Shown: positions 1 to 6,751 of the stretch, in pieces
How the letters are laid out: every line of letters starts with the position of its first letter
Numbering within the stretch: the stretch's first letter is position 1
Virus record (IMG/VR): IMGVR_UViG_3300025110_000009
Location: 1 to 64,000 of that record
Reading direction: 5' to 3' (one strand)
DNA: 64,000 nt
Origin: a virus
The notes under the pieces: generated by a model
Database searches by the model: none
The model's input: only the letters and a program-made list of their open reading frames with translations
Told to the model about the DNA's origin: nothing
Position numbers and translations under genes: made by a program

Positions 1-359
1 ATGTCATCAGTAATATAGTCATCTTCTAATCCTGTTTCCTCACGAATTGCTCGTAGAATTAGATACGAATTAATGTGGTCTGAACCCACACATTCTCTAA
101 CATCAGTTTCGGTATTATGGATTTCAAAATGATATACAATGTCATGTCCACATAGGCATTTATCTGGGTGAACAGCAACATAGTCTGGTAAGTTTTCATA
201 GTTTCCTATTTCATGCCACCAAACATTTCCTGTTGCAATCCACTCATGTTTTGCATCATCATAGTTGTCTGCGTTACTTAACGCAACCATACGCTCTTTC
301 AGTCTTCTATCCCATCTACCGTTTTGTAGACTTCTTCTTGGTTTAATATCCATATTCAT
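1..359 (-). CDS. Zinc-binding hypothetical protein, 3' end outside window
   Basis: Open reading frame on the minus strand that starts MNMDIKPRR and runs off the left edge with no stop (at least 119 residues). Around residues 69-90 it has Cys-x-Cys-Gly-His followed by a Cys before VGSDHI, a pattern seen in small viral proteins that bind one zinc. The start has the ribosome site AAAGAGG, and its ATG overlaps the stop of the upstream gene (ATGA), so it is the distal gene of the leftward operon. No enzyme signature is visible and the function is unknown. Confidence 0.75.
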   Translation of the reverse strand, partial: MNMDIKPRRSLQNGRWDRRLKERMVALSNADNYDDAKHEWIATGNVWWHEIGNYENLPDYVAVHPDKCLCGHDIVYHFEIHNTETDVRECVGSDHINSYLILRAIREETGLEDDYITDD

Positions 360-589
360 TCCTCTTTGTTAACCCATACATAGGTTCTATCATTTACTTT
401 TGATAATATTGTGTTTTTCTTATGTCTTGCATTGTGTGCCATCTTCAGACATATACCATGTCCTTCTAATGAAGAATCCTTGGCGTAATATACTTTCTCA
501 CGAAAATATATGGGGTTATATTTATCACACCATTCTCCGCCAACGGTTTCATCTAATCCACAAATTCTACATACTCTTAGTTTACTCAT
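356..589 (-). CDS. Small zinc-ribbon protein
   Basis: 77 residues beginning MSKLRVCRICGLDE. CxxC at residues 7-10 plus Cys21 and Cys47 suggest one zinc site. The rest is short and charged, with a KKN linker and a C-terminal strand (TYVWVNKEE). Start and stop overlap both neighbours by four bases (ATGA), the signature of translational coupling in this operon. The fold family is not recognised; a nucleic-acid or protein-binding adaptor is a guess. Confidence 0.75.
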   Translation of the reverse strand: MSKLRVCRICGLDETVGGEWCDKYNPIYFREKVYYAKDSSLEGHGICLKMAHNARHKKNTILSKVNDRTYVWVNKEE

Positions 590-720
590 AATCCTGCCTC
601 CAATTGTTTTACTTTAACTCTGAGTTTCATTAACTCAGATACCATTGCATGGTATTCTTCTAGTGGCATAGAAACTACACGTTCACCGTCTAGTATAAAA
701 CTAACTTTGCCACTACTCAT
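586..720 (-). CDS. 44-residue helical peptide
   Basis: A small gene beginning MSSGKVSFIL, ending KVKQLEAGL. A short beta strand pair (VSFILDGERVVSM) is followed by a predicted amphipathic helix (LEEYHAMVSELMKLRVKVKQLE), reminiscent of a mini ribbon-helix fold or a coiled-coil tail. It overlaps the thioredoxin-like gene upstream and the zinc-ribbon gene downstream, so it is clearly part of the reading-frame chain. Function unknown. Confidence 0.6.
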   Translation of the reverse strand: MSSGKVSFILDGERVVSMPLEEYHAMVSELMKLRVKVKQLEAGL

Positions 721-1021
721 CTTCTTTCACCACCGGAGTTGCTTCTCTTTTATCCAAGTCAATTTCAGTAGGCCAATCTTCTAATAGACCTGCTGCCATC
801 ATCTTGTAAATATCGCCCAATCCAACTGCTAGAACAGTATGTTCACCATTCTTTACTTCTGTCAATGTGGGAGAAGTTGCAATACGCATGGTATTAAACA
901 ACAACTCATTTCCACCGGGATAAATAAAATCCCAATGCTTTCCATTTTCTTGACAGTAATTAAACAGTTGGCGACAAGGCGCACAACTCTCAGTAGAGAA
1001 AACTACAAACTTTCTCTTCAT
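713..1021 (-). CDS. Thioredoxin/glutaredoxin-like protein
   Basis: 102 residues. An N-terminal beta strand (KFVVFSTESC) leads directly to the redox motif CAPC at residues 13-16, followed by the helix RQLFNYCQEN, the arrangement of thioredoxin-fold proteins. A Pro before a strand (ATSPTLTEV) matches the conserved cis-Pro region. Viral members usually reduce ribonucleotide reductase or protect viral proteins, but no reductase is seen here, so the partner is unknown. The C-terminus is a charged extension. The start is coupled to the preceding 36-residue gene. Confidence 0.8.
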   Translation of the reverse strand: MKRKFVVFSTESCAPCRQLFNYCQENGKHWDFIYPGGNELLFNTMRIATSPTLTEVKNGEHTVLAVGLGDIYKMMAAGLLEDWPTEIDLDKREATPVVKEDE

Positions 1022-1128
1022 TCAATCACTCCTTTTGTTTTCTTTCTACAATGGGCGCAAGGATGCTGCTTGTGAATTGAACCTTGCGGTATTCCAAATC
1101 CACAAGTAGTGCAATAATGTTTAGCCAT
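1018..1128 (-). CDS. 36-residue zinc-ribbon peptide
   Basis: Begins MAKHYCTTCGFG and ends with CAHCRKKTKGVIE. Two CxxC knuckles 18-19 residues apart make a complete minimal zinc ribbon with a basic tail. The stop overlaps the start of the thioredoxin-like gene (ATGA) and its own start overlaps the upstream stop (TAATG). Coupling at both ends supports it despite its size. Likely a nucleic-acid or protein adaptor; role unknown. Confidence 0.65.
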   Translation of the reverse strand: MAKHYCTTCGFGIPQGSIHKQHPCAHCRKKTKGVIE

Positions 1129-1307
1129 TACGCTTCCACCCACGATAGAAAGTCTTTTGTTGAACCAGCCAATATTGTAAATATTGACCCTCCGTTGATG
1201 TGAACGTCAACCAATCGCTGGTTCTGGTCATTCACATACACAGTATATGCACATATGCAATCTTTATTAAATGTTGTCATTCCGTTTCTTGTCTTAAAAT
1301 TTGTCAT
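1128..1307 (-). CDS. Hypothetical 59-residue protein
   Basis: Begins MTNFKTRNGM and ends LSWVEA. It has two Cys (CIC) and several short beta strands (AYTVYVNDQN, LVDVHINGGSIFTIL), suggesting a small beta protein. A GAGGAAGAA ribosome site precedes the ATG inside the end of the upstream gene. No family is recognised. It is supported mainly by its coupled position between two operon genes and a clean frame. Confidence 0.6.
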   Translation of the reverse strand: MTNFKTRNGMTTFNKDCICAYTVYVNDQNQRLVDVHINGGSIFTILAGSTKDFLSWVEA

Positions 1308-1594
1308 TCTTCTTCCTCCTTATGGTAACTGTAAATACTTGTTGCCTGTGCAAGTTGTGTAACCATGTAATCAAGGCTAACTTCTGCTCCTGCTTCTCTA
1401 AAGACATAAAGTAAATTTACAATTTGTTCTCTAATTTCTTTGTCACTTTCAGATACATCTGGGTGATATAATCCCCAAGGTTCTTCAGATAATATACCTG
1501 CTGTTCTATTTCCACAACATCTACTTCCGGGTATACTGTGACTACCTGCTTCACTAGAGTATAAATTATCTATATATTCTTTTAAATCATTCAT
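1304..1594 (-). CDS. Hypothetical acidic protein
   Basis: 96 residues starting MNDLKEYIDN, with a CCG pair at about residues 26-28 and an acidic C-terminus (KEEEE). The middle is predicted helical (SESDKEIREQIVNLLYVFRE). The acidic tail codons double as the ribosome site of the next gene. No catalytic motif or family is seen. Confidence 0.65.
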   Translation of the reverse strand: MNDLKEYIDNLYSSEAGSHSIPGSRCCGNRTAGILSEEPWGLYHPDVSESDKEIREQIVNLLYVFREAGAEVSLDYMVTQLAQATSIYSYHKEEEE

Positions 1595-1595
1595 A

Positions 1596-1700
1596 TTATT
1601 CTTCCTCTATTTGTTTTTCTACACATGACTTACACCATCTTTGGCCCTTTGCGACCCATTCATCACAGGTTTCGCATCGGACTTGGATGATGCCAGTCAT
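1596..1700 (-). CDS. 34-residue zinc-ribbon peptide
   Basis: Begins MTGIIQVRCETC and carries CETC and CKSC knuckles 11-14 residues apart, the spacing of a one-zinc ribbon, with an acidic tail. It lies between two coupled genes in the same direction. The third minimal zinc ribbon of this operon; probably a recruited adaptor. Function unknown. Confidence 0.6.
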   Translation of the reverse strand: MTGIIQVRCETCDEWVAKGQRWCKSCVEKQIEEE

Positions 1701-1702
1701 GT

Positions 1703-1972
1703 TTATGCCCCCATGTCGTTATCCATCTTTTCATACATTCTCTGTTCTGAAAGATGGGAATGTAGTAAATCATCTATCTTACTATACAATGCTTCTGCAC
1801 AACCACCAATAGTCTTACGATACAAACTCAACCATATTGCATGGTTTCTATTTATAACAACCTTTGGCATATCGTTCTCATCCATTGTAATAATAATTGG
1901 AGGCATTTCCTCATCGTTTACTAACTTAAATTCTATTTCTCTTTGTGGCTTTTCAGTAGGTTCCATTCTCAC
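1703..1972 (-). CDS. Hypothetical protein
   Basis: 89 residues if it starts at the GTG that overlaps the preceding stop; an in-frame ATG two codons later (1966) is equally possible. The N-terminal half alternates charged and hydrophobic residues (EIEFKLVNDEEMPPIIITM), like a small beta sheet. The C-terminal half is helical (HAIWLSLYRKTIGGCAEALY). No recognised family. Confidence 0.6.
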   Translation of the reverse strand: MRMEPTEKPQREIEFKLVNDEEMPPIIITMDENDMPKVVINRNHAIWLSLYRKTIGGCAEALYSKIDDLLHSHLSEQRMYEKMDNDMGA

Positions 1973-1973
1973 A

Positions 1974-2117
1974 TTACCACTCCATTACATCTTGCTTGTA
2001 GTAAATATAAACAGCAGGCACAATACATAGGGCTACCATGTAAATTGCTATTACTGTGCTAAAATCACTCCAAGCGTATTCAATATCGTTTATCCAATCT
2101 GTTCTTATTTCTATCAT
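1974..2117 (-). CDS. Single-pass membrane peptide
   Basis: 47 residues beginning MIEIRTDWIND. A hydrophobic stretch at about residues 21-41 (VIAIYMVALCIVPAVYIYY) is long enough for one transmembrane helix. The short acidic N-terminus suggests the C-terminus (KQDVMEW) faces the cytoplasm by the positive-inside rule, weakly. Its start lies just beyond the stop of the upstream gene. Candidate host-membrane effector or holin-like peptide; neither is provable here. Confidence 0.6.
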   Translation of the reverse strand: MIEIRTDWINDIEYAWSDFSTVIAIYMVALCIVPAVYIYYKQDVMEW

Positions 2118-2231
2118 TTAATCATCTCCGTGGGTATCACTACCACCAACCGTCAAAAAGTCCAATAGTCTTGGGCCTTTCTTACTTATACGATTAGCAA
2201 GTCTAGTTGCAGTATATATGTCCTTAGCCAT
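2118..2231 (-). CDS. 37-residue basic peptide
   Basis: Begins MAKDIYTATRLANRISKKG and ends GGSDTHGDD. A basic helix is followed by a hydrophobic strand and an acidic end. Its ATG overlaps the end of the upstream gene and its stop abuts the membrane peptide start. No family recognised; evidence is coupling and frame only. Confidence 0.5.
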   Translation of the reverse strand: MAKDIYTATRLANRISKKGPRLLDFLTVGGSDTHGDD

Positions 2232-2626
2232 CAAACCGACTCCATACTCTTCTTAGATTCTTCATCATGTGAATCTAACATCTTATCTAAGTTCTCTTGT
2301 GAGTTAAATCTCTTCTTTTCCTCAGTAATTTCTCTATCAAGATTCTTGAGTCTCATCTCAGCAGAATCAACAACTTGTCCTTCTGTGAGTAAAGCCCACT
2401 TTGGCAACTTAAGCCAATCTACCTTGAGAATACAATCTCTTGATATACTGGTCATCTTACCATCACTATCTTCGATGTTAACAAACGTAGAAGCAAATGG
2501 CATATTAACATAAACCATCTCTCCTTCTACAGTCTTAACACTTATGCTTTCTTCTGTCTCTCTATATTTATCCATCGAGTAATACACTCGACACACCGTC
2601 TTATTAGTCTTCTTCCAACTACTCAT
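2231..2626 (-). CDS. Hypothetical protein with beta barrel-like half and coiled coil
   Basis: 131 residues. Residues 10-75 are strand-rich (VCRVYYSMDKYRE, ISVKTVEGEMVYVNM, TFVNIEDSDGKMTSISRD), resembling a small SH3 or OB-like barrel. Residues 88-131 are a charged helix (RLKNLDREITEEKKRFNSQENL). The start follows an AGAGAA ribosome site. It could be a nucleic-acid-binding accessory protein. No family is recognised. Confidence 0.65.
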   Translation of the reverse strand: MSSWKKTNKTVCRVYYSMDKYRETEESISVKTVEGEMVYVNMPFASTFVNIEDSDGKMTSISRDCILKVDWLKLPKWALLTEGQVVDSAEMRLKNLDREITEEKKRFNSQENLDKMLDSHDEESKKSMESV

Positions 2627-2627
2627 A

Positions 2628-2777
2628 TCATTTCTCTCCTGTTTTGTTTTGGCTATAAGGATTGCGCTTGAGGGACTTAAACCATCCCTTAATTACACAA
2701 TCACACTCTTCTGGAACAAATTCCGCCAATCGAATCTGTTTCATAATTACTCCATTAATACATCTATTACACTTCAT
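2628..2777 (-). CDS. Small zinc-ribbon protein
   Basis: 49 residues beginning MKCNRCINGVIM and containing CNRC and CDC, a typical one-zinc ribbon. Upstream in-frame starts exist as far as 2831, but they lie inside the glycosylase-like gene; the ATG at 2777 overlaps that gene's end by 11 bases and places the CxxC at the very N-terminus, as in related mini-proteins. The tail is basic (KSLKRNPYSQNKTGEK). Function unknown. Confidence 0.65.
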   Translation of the reverse strand: MKCNRCINGVIMKQIRLAEFVPEECDCVIKGWFKSLKRNPYSQNKTGEK

Positions 2778-3246
2778 TATTCCACCACTCCGGTATCTCT
2801 GTCTTCCAATCTGCAATATGGTTCTTGCCATTTACATAATATGTTCTATATGCCTTCACTACATCATCATTCTGATAAGGTTCGGGCATTGCTTGAACAA
2901 AGGGTGTTAAACCTTTGTCAGGTAAATAGTCAATTAATTCATTTACTTCTGAAGCATACTGACTAAATACAATCTCGCACTTGTGAGTCTTACCATATCG
3001 TAAGGTATATTCTTCACATAGTGCCTTGAAATGTTCTACTAACCAAGCCATGTTTTGACTTGATTCTCTTGCCCATATAGTGCAAGGATGATACATAAAA
3101 GCACTACGATACGGGGCATCAAAACCTCGTAATCGTAGGCAAGTTGAAATCATTTGCATACTTTCTAATGGCATCTTAACTATGTGTTTATCTACCATCA
3201 TCTTTGCACTCATCTTTGGGTCTTTATCTAATATAAATATATTCAT
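2767..3246 (-). CDS. Pyrimidine-dimer DNA glycosylase-like protein
   Basis: 159 residues starting MNIFILDKDPKMSAKMM. The combination of 'LD-DP--SA--MVDKHIVKMPLES-QM-ST' with a later Trp/Tyr-rich segment (FMYHPCTIWARESSQNMAWL) resembles phage and bacterial proteins annotated as pyrimidine-dimer glycosylase (T4 endonuclease V-related, Pyr_excise). The role would be removal of UV-induced dimers, sensible for a surface-ocean virus. The frame stays open upstream through the tRNA, but the ATG at 3246 is the sensible start. The family call is from memory; catalytic identity is unproven. Confidence 0.6.
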   Translation of the reverse strand: MNIFILDKDPKMSAKMMVDKHIVKMPLESMQMISTCLRLRGFDAPYRSAFMYHPCTIWARESSQNMAWLVEHFKALCEEYTLRYGKTHKCEIVFSQYASEVNELIDYLPDKGLTPFVQAMPEPYQNDDVVKAYRTYYVNGKNHIADWKTEIPEWWNNEV

Positions 3247-3264
3247 AATAATCACTTTTAATTT

Positions 3265-3351
3265 TGGTTGCGGGAGGGGGATTTGAACCCCCGAAGCACT
3301 ACGCACCGAATCTTAAGTCCGGCCCCTTTGACCATACTTGGGAATCCCGCA
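3265..3351 (-). tRNA. tRNA-Leu (anticodon UAA)
   Basis: Read on the minus strand, a 7-bp acceptor stem (TGCGGGA/TCCCGCA) is followed by a D stem (CCC/GGG), anticodon stem CCGGA/TTCGG with loop CTTAAGA (anticodon TAA), a long variable arm, and a T arm with GGGGG/CCCCC around TTCAAAT. The discriminator is A and CCA is encoded. The long variable arm and UAA anticodon identify leucine. No intron is visible. It would help decode UUA, a frequent leucine codon in this AT-rich genome. Confidence 0.95.
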
Positions 3352-3923
3352 TTTTACGGAGTTTAAATACTCCTAGAGTTTGAAACTAACGGAGTAAGGA
3401 AGAACAGGTTAATCGCAATAACCATGATGTTATCTAGCAGAGTTTGTTCTTTTTATTTATCAAACCTTATTCCGAAAAGGAATCTAAAAAGGGTCGTGGA
3501 AAAAAGAAGTAACGAACAACTACACCGAATCAATGAAACGTCCCAGCATTGGACTTTTGTTCTTCTTTTATTACTTGTAGTAAAACCACTAAAACAACTC
3601 GCGAGAATTGAGTTCCTTTATTAATTTGTGTGCGGTATAATCCGCTTACAGTCTTGAAACTGTTTTACCCCTAGTCTCGGCAGCGTTTATTAATTGGCTT
3701 GTTTCAGTCCAGTAAATCTTCAAGTTCAAAATACTCTCTCTTAGAATACTGTTTCAATCAACGGGGTATACACCATCTTAATAATTTTCATGCCTTGGAA
3801 TTTGTTGTGTAGGGAAACCATTAGTAAACGAACTATACTATGCTTTTATGGAGGTAAAAACTTCATGGTTATTACTTTGCAAACCTACTAAATATCTTCT
3901 GACCTATTGGTTCAGAGTTAGTT
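3352..3923. other. Gene-free stretch between tRNA and HTH gene
   Basis: About 570 bases without a convincing gene. It holds small hairpins: GGAGT/ACTCC at 3358-3373 just upstream of the tRNA, GCGG/CCGC at 3632-3645, and ACAG/CTGT at 3648-3663. A 66-codon plus-strand frame exists but runs against both neighbours and has no ribosome site. It may carry the promoter for the leftward operon or an unrecognised RNA. It lacks the CCATATGG palindrome of the large array. Confidence 0.5.
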
Positions 3924-4529
3924 TTATTCTCGTAAATGGATTAGTAATAGAATTAAATATCCTATTAAATCCTTAATAACGTCTTCATCAGACTCTAGTG
4001 ATGCGTTACCTTGCATGAGTCTATTTAACTTATCGTCTATTCTGACTTTAAGTTGTTCTGATTTATCCGCCTTTGAGAAAATTCGTATTGGATTTAGCGC
4101 ACTATCTCCATACTGCGTATTCTTGGTCAGCAAAAATTCCTTGATTTCTTCAATCATGGATACGATTGCTGTCCCAGATTCGCCCCACTTTTTTGAATCC
4201 TGTGCCATCTTCTGTAAATTCTCTGTGGTTTTACCCCAAGGATTCTTCCATCCTTTAGGGTATTTCCCATAAGGAACCTTTTCTTCCCACGGGTAATGTT
4301 TGTCATCCAAAGGTCTTCCTCCAATAGTAGCCTTTGTTTTCTTTGGTGGATTCTTGCCATCTTTATGACGGCTCTCCAATTCACCACTTCGTTGTAACGA
4401 ATAAATCTTATTAGTTACTGAACCTGTGGTTCTATTAGGAAACTCTTTATGAATATCCTTTATCTTGGTTCCTTTATTCCATAACCGAACCAACTTCTTA
4501 ATGTCTGCTTTTGTCCAACTTGTTCTCAT
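3924..4529 (-). CDS. HTH/SANT-like domain fused to DUF1599-like domain
   Basis: 201 residues. The N-terminus (WTKADIKKLVRLWNKGTKIKDIHKEFPNRTTGSV, shown in part) has the spacing of a Myb/SANT-like helix-turn-helix with WT at residues 5-6. The C-terminal part has 'YGDSALNPIRIFSK' and 'RIDDKLNRL', which I recognise as the DUF1599 (nucleotide modification associated) signature found in phages and often encoded near nucleotide-modification genes. The start has a GGTGAC ribosome site six bases upstream. Likely a DNA-binding protein tied to nucleotide metabolism or modification; no partner enzyme is in the window. Confidence 0.65.
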   Translation of the reverse strand: MRTSWTKADIKKLVRLWNKGTKIKDIHKEFPNRTTGSVTNKIYSLQRSGELESRHKDGKNPPKKTKATIGGRPLDDKHYPWEEKVPYGKYPKGWKNPWGKTTENLQKMAQDSKKWGESGTAIVSMIEEIKEFLLTKNTQYGDSALNPIRIFSKADKSEQLKVRIDDKLNRLMQGNASLESDEDVIKDLIGYLILLLIHLRE

Positions 4530-5152
4530 TTTGTCACCTGTTAAAACTTTGCTCTCGTCATCTTTCTCCTATCTTTCCACCTTCGATAGAAACATAATAT
4601 CATCACAAATTCCCGTAAAGATAATACTATATGTCCACTTCTAGCATCTTTCTATTTTTATCGTTTTTCCACCCCCCTACCCCGAAAGGAGGAGGAGGAG
4701 GAGGAGTAGTAAGAGAGTATAATAATAATAATAATATAATAATATATAATATATTAACTTATTACTTATATCCCTACACATCATGTCCACTTCATTATTC
4801 TACCCCCACTAGAATAATAGAAACATGACATATTATGCCTACTTTTGGGAGACTGAGTTGTAGAAACTGGCTCCCTTATCATATCATATAGGATATGGCA
4901 TATAGATATGTATATACATAATGGATATATTATACATATAAGCCTCATTGTCCACTATTAATTTCCCCACTCTTTAACGGCAGTAACTTTTTACACCATA
5001 AATCTGAGTCCTTTCATATACTGGAATTATCAGATTAGGTTCTTTCTGCGTTAATAGAACGCTAATGCCGAAAGCAATCATACCCTTTCGTGAGAACATA
5101 TAAACGGTGCGGAACCCCTCGCGGCCCCCCTCCGTTAAGAAGCCAAACACTA

Positions 5153-5160
5153 CCATATGG
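5153..5160. repeat. CCATATGG palindrome, copy 0
   Basis: First copy of the palindrome, in context CTACCATATGGTT. It lies 3' of the minus-strand gene that ends at 5281, outside the dense run of the array. Confidence 0.7.
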
Positions 5161-5208
5161 TTTTATCTGGGCTTTGCTTCCAGCAAAAACCTGAAAGAAG
5201 TGGAGAGG

Positions 5209-5238
5209 GAAATAAGGCCTTTAAGCCCTATTCCCCCC
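5209..5238 (-). terminator. Hairpin downstream of the 5281-5790 gene
   Basis: GGGAAATA pairs with TATTCCC across a nested GGC/GCC stem. It stands about 45 bases past the stop of the minus-strand gene, where a 3'-end hairpin is expected. No strong T run follows on the minus strand, so it may be an RNA-stabilising hairpin rather than a terminator. Confidence 0.4.
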
Positions 5239-5280
5239 TCCGGTAGTTGCACCCCGAAACTTAGGTTAACGAAGGAAGAA

Positions 5281-5790
5281 TTACTCATCCTCCGTGGTTA
5301 TGTCGTCATAAGCCGCACAAGCAGCAAGACCGGATAGCGAACCATCCCACTCTCCATCCTTGAAGAGTTGTGTTGCAGCCTTACGAGCCTTTGAAGCAAG
5401 TTCGTTTGCATACTCGTCAGCATCGGAGTAAACAGGGGAACCCTTGCTCTTTCCGTGCTTTCGTAGAAGGGGCTGAGAATACTGCGAAGTAGAGTTAAAG
5501 AACTCTCTTGCTGCCTCTCGGATGTTATCAGTTGCTGAATCCACTACTGCGCGTGCTGCGGCAGGTAGAATGCCCTGATTGCCTCTCTTCCAAGGATAAC
5601 CCGCGTAGGGCTTTAGCATATCCTTAATGCTGTTGGTCAACGAATCACGCGTTGAAGCGTTATTGTCACCAGTCGTTATTAGCATCTGTGCTAGAGTAAC
5701 AACGTCTTCTGGAATGTCTCCAACTTCCGCGTTACCTTCAAGCATAGTGCTTACTTTTATCTTTACTGAATCCCACTCAATATCTTCCAT
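5281..5790 (-). CDS. Array-associated protein A
   Basis: 169 residues, mostly helical and alanine-rich, with acidic ends. It shares with the protein at 7602-8138 the block GD-N-STR (around residues 41-48), HGKSxG followed by Tyr (around 112-120), and a C-terminal A-AT---F--G-W-DGS (about 135-152), so the two are divergent paralogues facing outward from the same repeat region. Codon choice is richer in C/G-ending codons than the operons around it, like the major capsid gene, suggesting high expression. The ribosome site GGTGAT precedes the ATG and the shared promoter lies at 5838-5894. Function unknown; an abundant protein acting on the array or in the virion is an inference. Confidence 0.8.
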   Translation of the reverse strand: MEDIEWDSVKIKVSTMLEGNAEVGDIPEDVVTLAQMLITTGDNNASTRDSLTNSIKDMLKPYAGYPWKRGNQGILPAAARAVVDSATDNIREAAREFFNSTSQYSQPLLRKHGKSKGSPVYSDADEYANELASKARKAATQLFKDGEWDGSLSGLAACAAYDDITTEDE

Positions 5791-5837
5791 CTTTTATCAC
5801 CTATGTGTATTTTCTTTCGCGCCCAAGTTTCGGGGGC

Positions 5838-5894
5838 ATTCTTGGGACAGTCATCGGATATATAAGAGGTTCCGTGCAAAGCAGAACCATATGG
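5838..5894 (-). promoter_or_regulatory. Shared promoter block of array protein A
   Basis: Read on the minus strand: CCATATGG, then GCTTTGC, then ACCTCTTATATATCC, then AAGAATG about 14 bases further on. The same order occurs after palindromes at 7033, 7488 and 8186 on the plus strand. TTATATAT is a good archaeal TATA box, and AAGAATG would mark the start-site region. Confidence 0.7.
5887..5894. repeat. CCATATGG palindrome, copy 1
   Basis: Context AGAACCATATGGTAATG. It is upstream of the minus-strand promoter and also begins the first gene-free unit. Confidence 0.8.
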
Positions 5895-6108
5895 TAATGA
5901 TAGCGTTTTTCAGGGGTCTGAAAGGCCGAGAAGGAAAAACAAGCCGTTTTCTGCGAGGATGTTAAGGTTATTATCGCGTTTTGGAAAAACGAGAAATAAG
6001 AAAAATGGTCAGGGGTCACGGGTGACCGCTAATTCGATTCACAAGGGACGGGTTCCGAATCCTACACTTTAACAGATACGATTAACCCATCTAATTCTAA
6101 TTATACTA
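5895..6108. ncRNA. Array unit 1 (gene-free)
   Basis: A 214-base stretch between two palindromes with no plausible gene. It contains a perfect hairpin GGTCAC/GTGACC at about 6012-6025 and shorter pairings. I find neither of the two conserved boxes described for other units. It could be a structured RNA of the same class or a spacer. Confidence 0.35.
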
Positions 6109-6116
6109 CCATATGG
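6109..6116. repeat. CCATATGG palindrome, copy 2
   Basis: Context TACTACCATATGGTAATG; TTACCATATGGTAA-like extension makes a longer imperfect palindrome. Confidence 0.8.
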
Positions 6117-6405
6117 TAATGATGGAGCAGGAAGGTTCAAGGGGGTGAACATAGGGCTTGTCATAACAAGAACCTAAGTGTTCATAGGTTTATCTCCTTG
6201 TGCCTTGCTAGTGGAATACATACCCTATTTATCGGGAATGATATGGGTTATGCGTTTAGACGCTACTTTAAGCCTCAAACTCTACGCTCTGGTTTATTAA
6301 CTGGCGAGACATTTAGATTGTCACTTTGGTGACCTCTTGTTACTAAACCAGACCGTAGATTTTGCGTCTGTAAACTAGCGTCTAAACGCAAACCACTTTA
6401 TCAAA
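6117..6405 (+). ncRNA. Array unit 2: nested long-range helices with box A
   Basis: Two nested helices are visible. Bases 6251-6265 pair with 6376-6390 over 15 perfect base pairs. Inside, 6282-6296 pair with 6344-6358 (one mismatch in 15). At the centre is box A, ACATTTAGATT (6309-6319), immediately followed by a hairpin GTCAC/GTGAC (6320-6333), flanked by GAG/CTC. This is the arrangement 'outer helix, box A, apical hairpin' repeated in four other places with different stem sequences. Whether RNA or DNA is the active form cannot be told from one strand. Confidence 0.6.
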
Positions 6406-6413
6406 CCATATGG
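6406..6413. repeat. CCATATGG palindrome, copy 3
   Basis: Context ATCAAACCATATGGTATTAG, separating units 2 and 3. Confidence 0.8.
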
Positions 6414-6743
6414 TATTAGGTTACTTAGTCAACGGAGTGTATGCTGTTAATTGCAGCAAGTCGTAGTCCTAAGATTACGAGCCTGAGTGTGGTTGCTGCA
6501 AGTAACAGAATACACTTCGGAGCAAGATAACCATACCAGAGAAAATTGGGGTCTTGAAAGCCTACAAAAATAAGCCCCGTTTTACTGCGTAAAAAGATGA
6601 CTTCTATATGCTTTTTATTAGATTCGCACTATAAGGAGGAGCAACAAGTTGCTCAACAATTCATATGCCCGCTTAGGCTTGAGTTTGAACTCACATATGT
6701 ATTATTCTTATAGCACTAATATACTAAAAAGACCTTTCTACTA
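6414..6743 (+). ncRNA. Array unit 3: two folded elements with box B
   Basis: First half: GAGTGTAT (6435-6442), CTGTTA (6444-6449) and TTGCAGCAA (6451-6459) pair in order with TTGCTGCAA (6493-6501), TAACAG (6503-6508) and ATACACTT (6510-6517), capped by TCGTA/TACGA. Second half: CTATAAG (6629-6635) pairs with CTTATAG (6707-6713), enclosing a hairpin GAGCAAC/GTTGCTC and a CATATG/CATATG stem that holds box B, GCTTAGGCT (6671-6679), followed by hairpin GAGTT/AACTC (6681-6692). This looks like a three-way junction. No gene is present. Confidence 0.6.
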
Positions 6744-6751
6744 CCATATGG
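6744..6751. repeat. CCATATGG palindrome, copy 4
   Basis: Extended here to the 14-base perfect palindrome CTACCATATGGTAG. Confidence 0.8.

Larger units (their letters stand above)
4530..5280. other. Divergence zone with GGA repeat and AT-rich tract
   Basis: No supported gene. At about 4686-4707 there are tandem GGA triplets, followed at 4716-4760 by an ATA/AT-rich low-complexity tract. Leftward genes end here and, after the array, rightward genes begin. Purine repeats next to an easily melted tract at a transcription divergence point make this a candidate replication origin or unwinding element. The short frames at 4631-4828 and 4974-5156 look spurious. Confidence 0.4.

Noticed and set aside
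1641-2030. 129-codon plus-strand frame
   Set aside because: Antisense to three coupled minus-strand genes; composition typical of shadow frames.
3424-3624. Plus-strand 66-codon frame after the tRNA
   Set aside because: Opposite to all neighbours, no ribosome site, odd composition; likely chance in AT-rich DNA.
4631-4828. 65-codon frame over the GGA/ATA repeats
   Set aside because: The protein is made of low-complexity Gly, Asn and Ile runs derived from the repeat DNA.
4974-5156. 60-codon minus-strand frame
   Set aside because: No ribosome site and no recognisable protein features; it ends at a palindrome.
5627-6019. Frames on both strands over the promoter of array protein A
   Set aside because: They overlap the coding or promoter sequence of a better supported gene.
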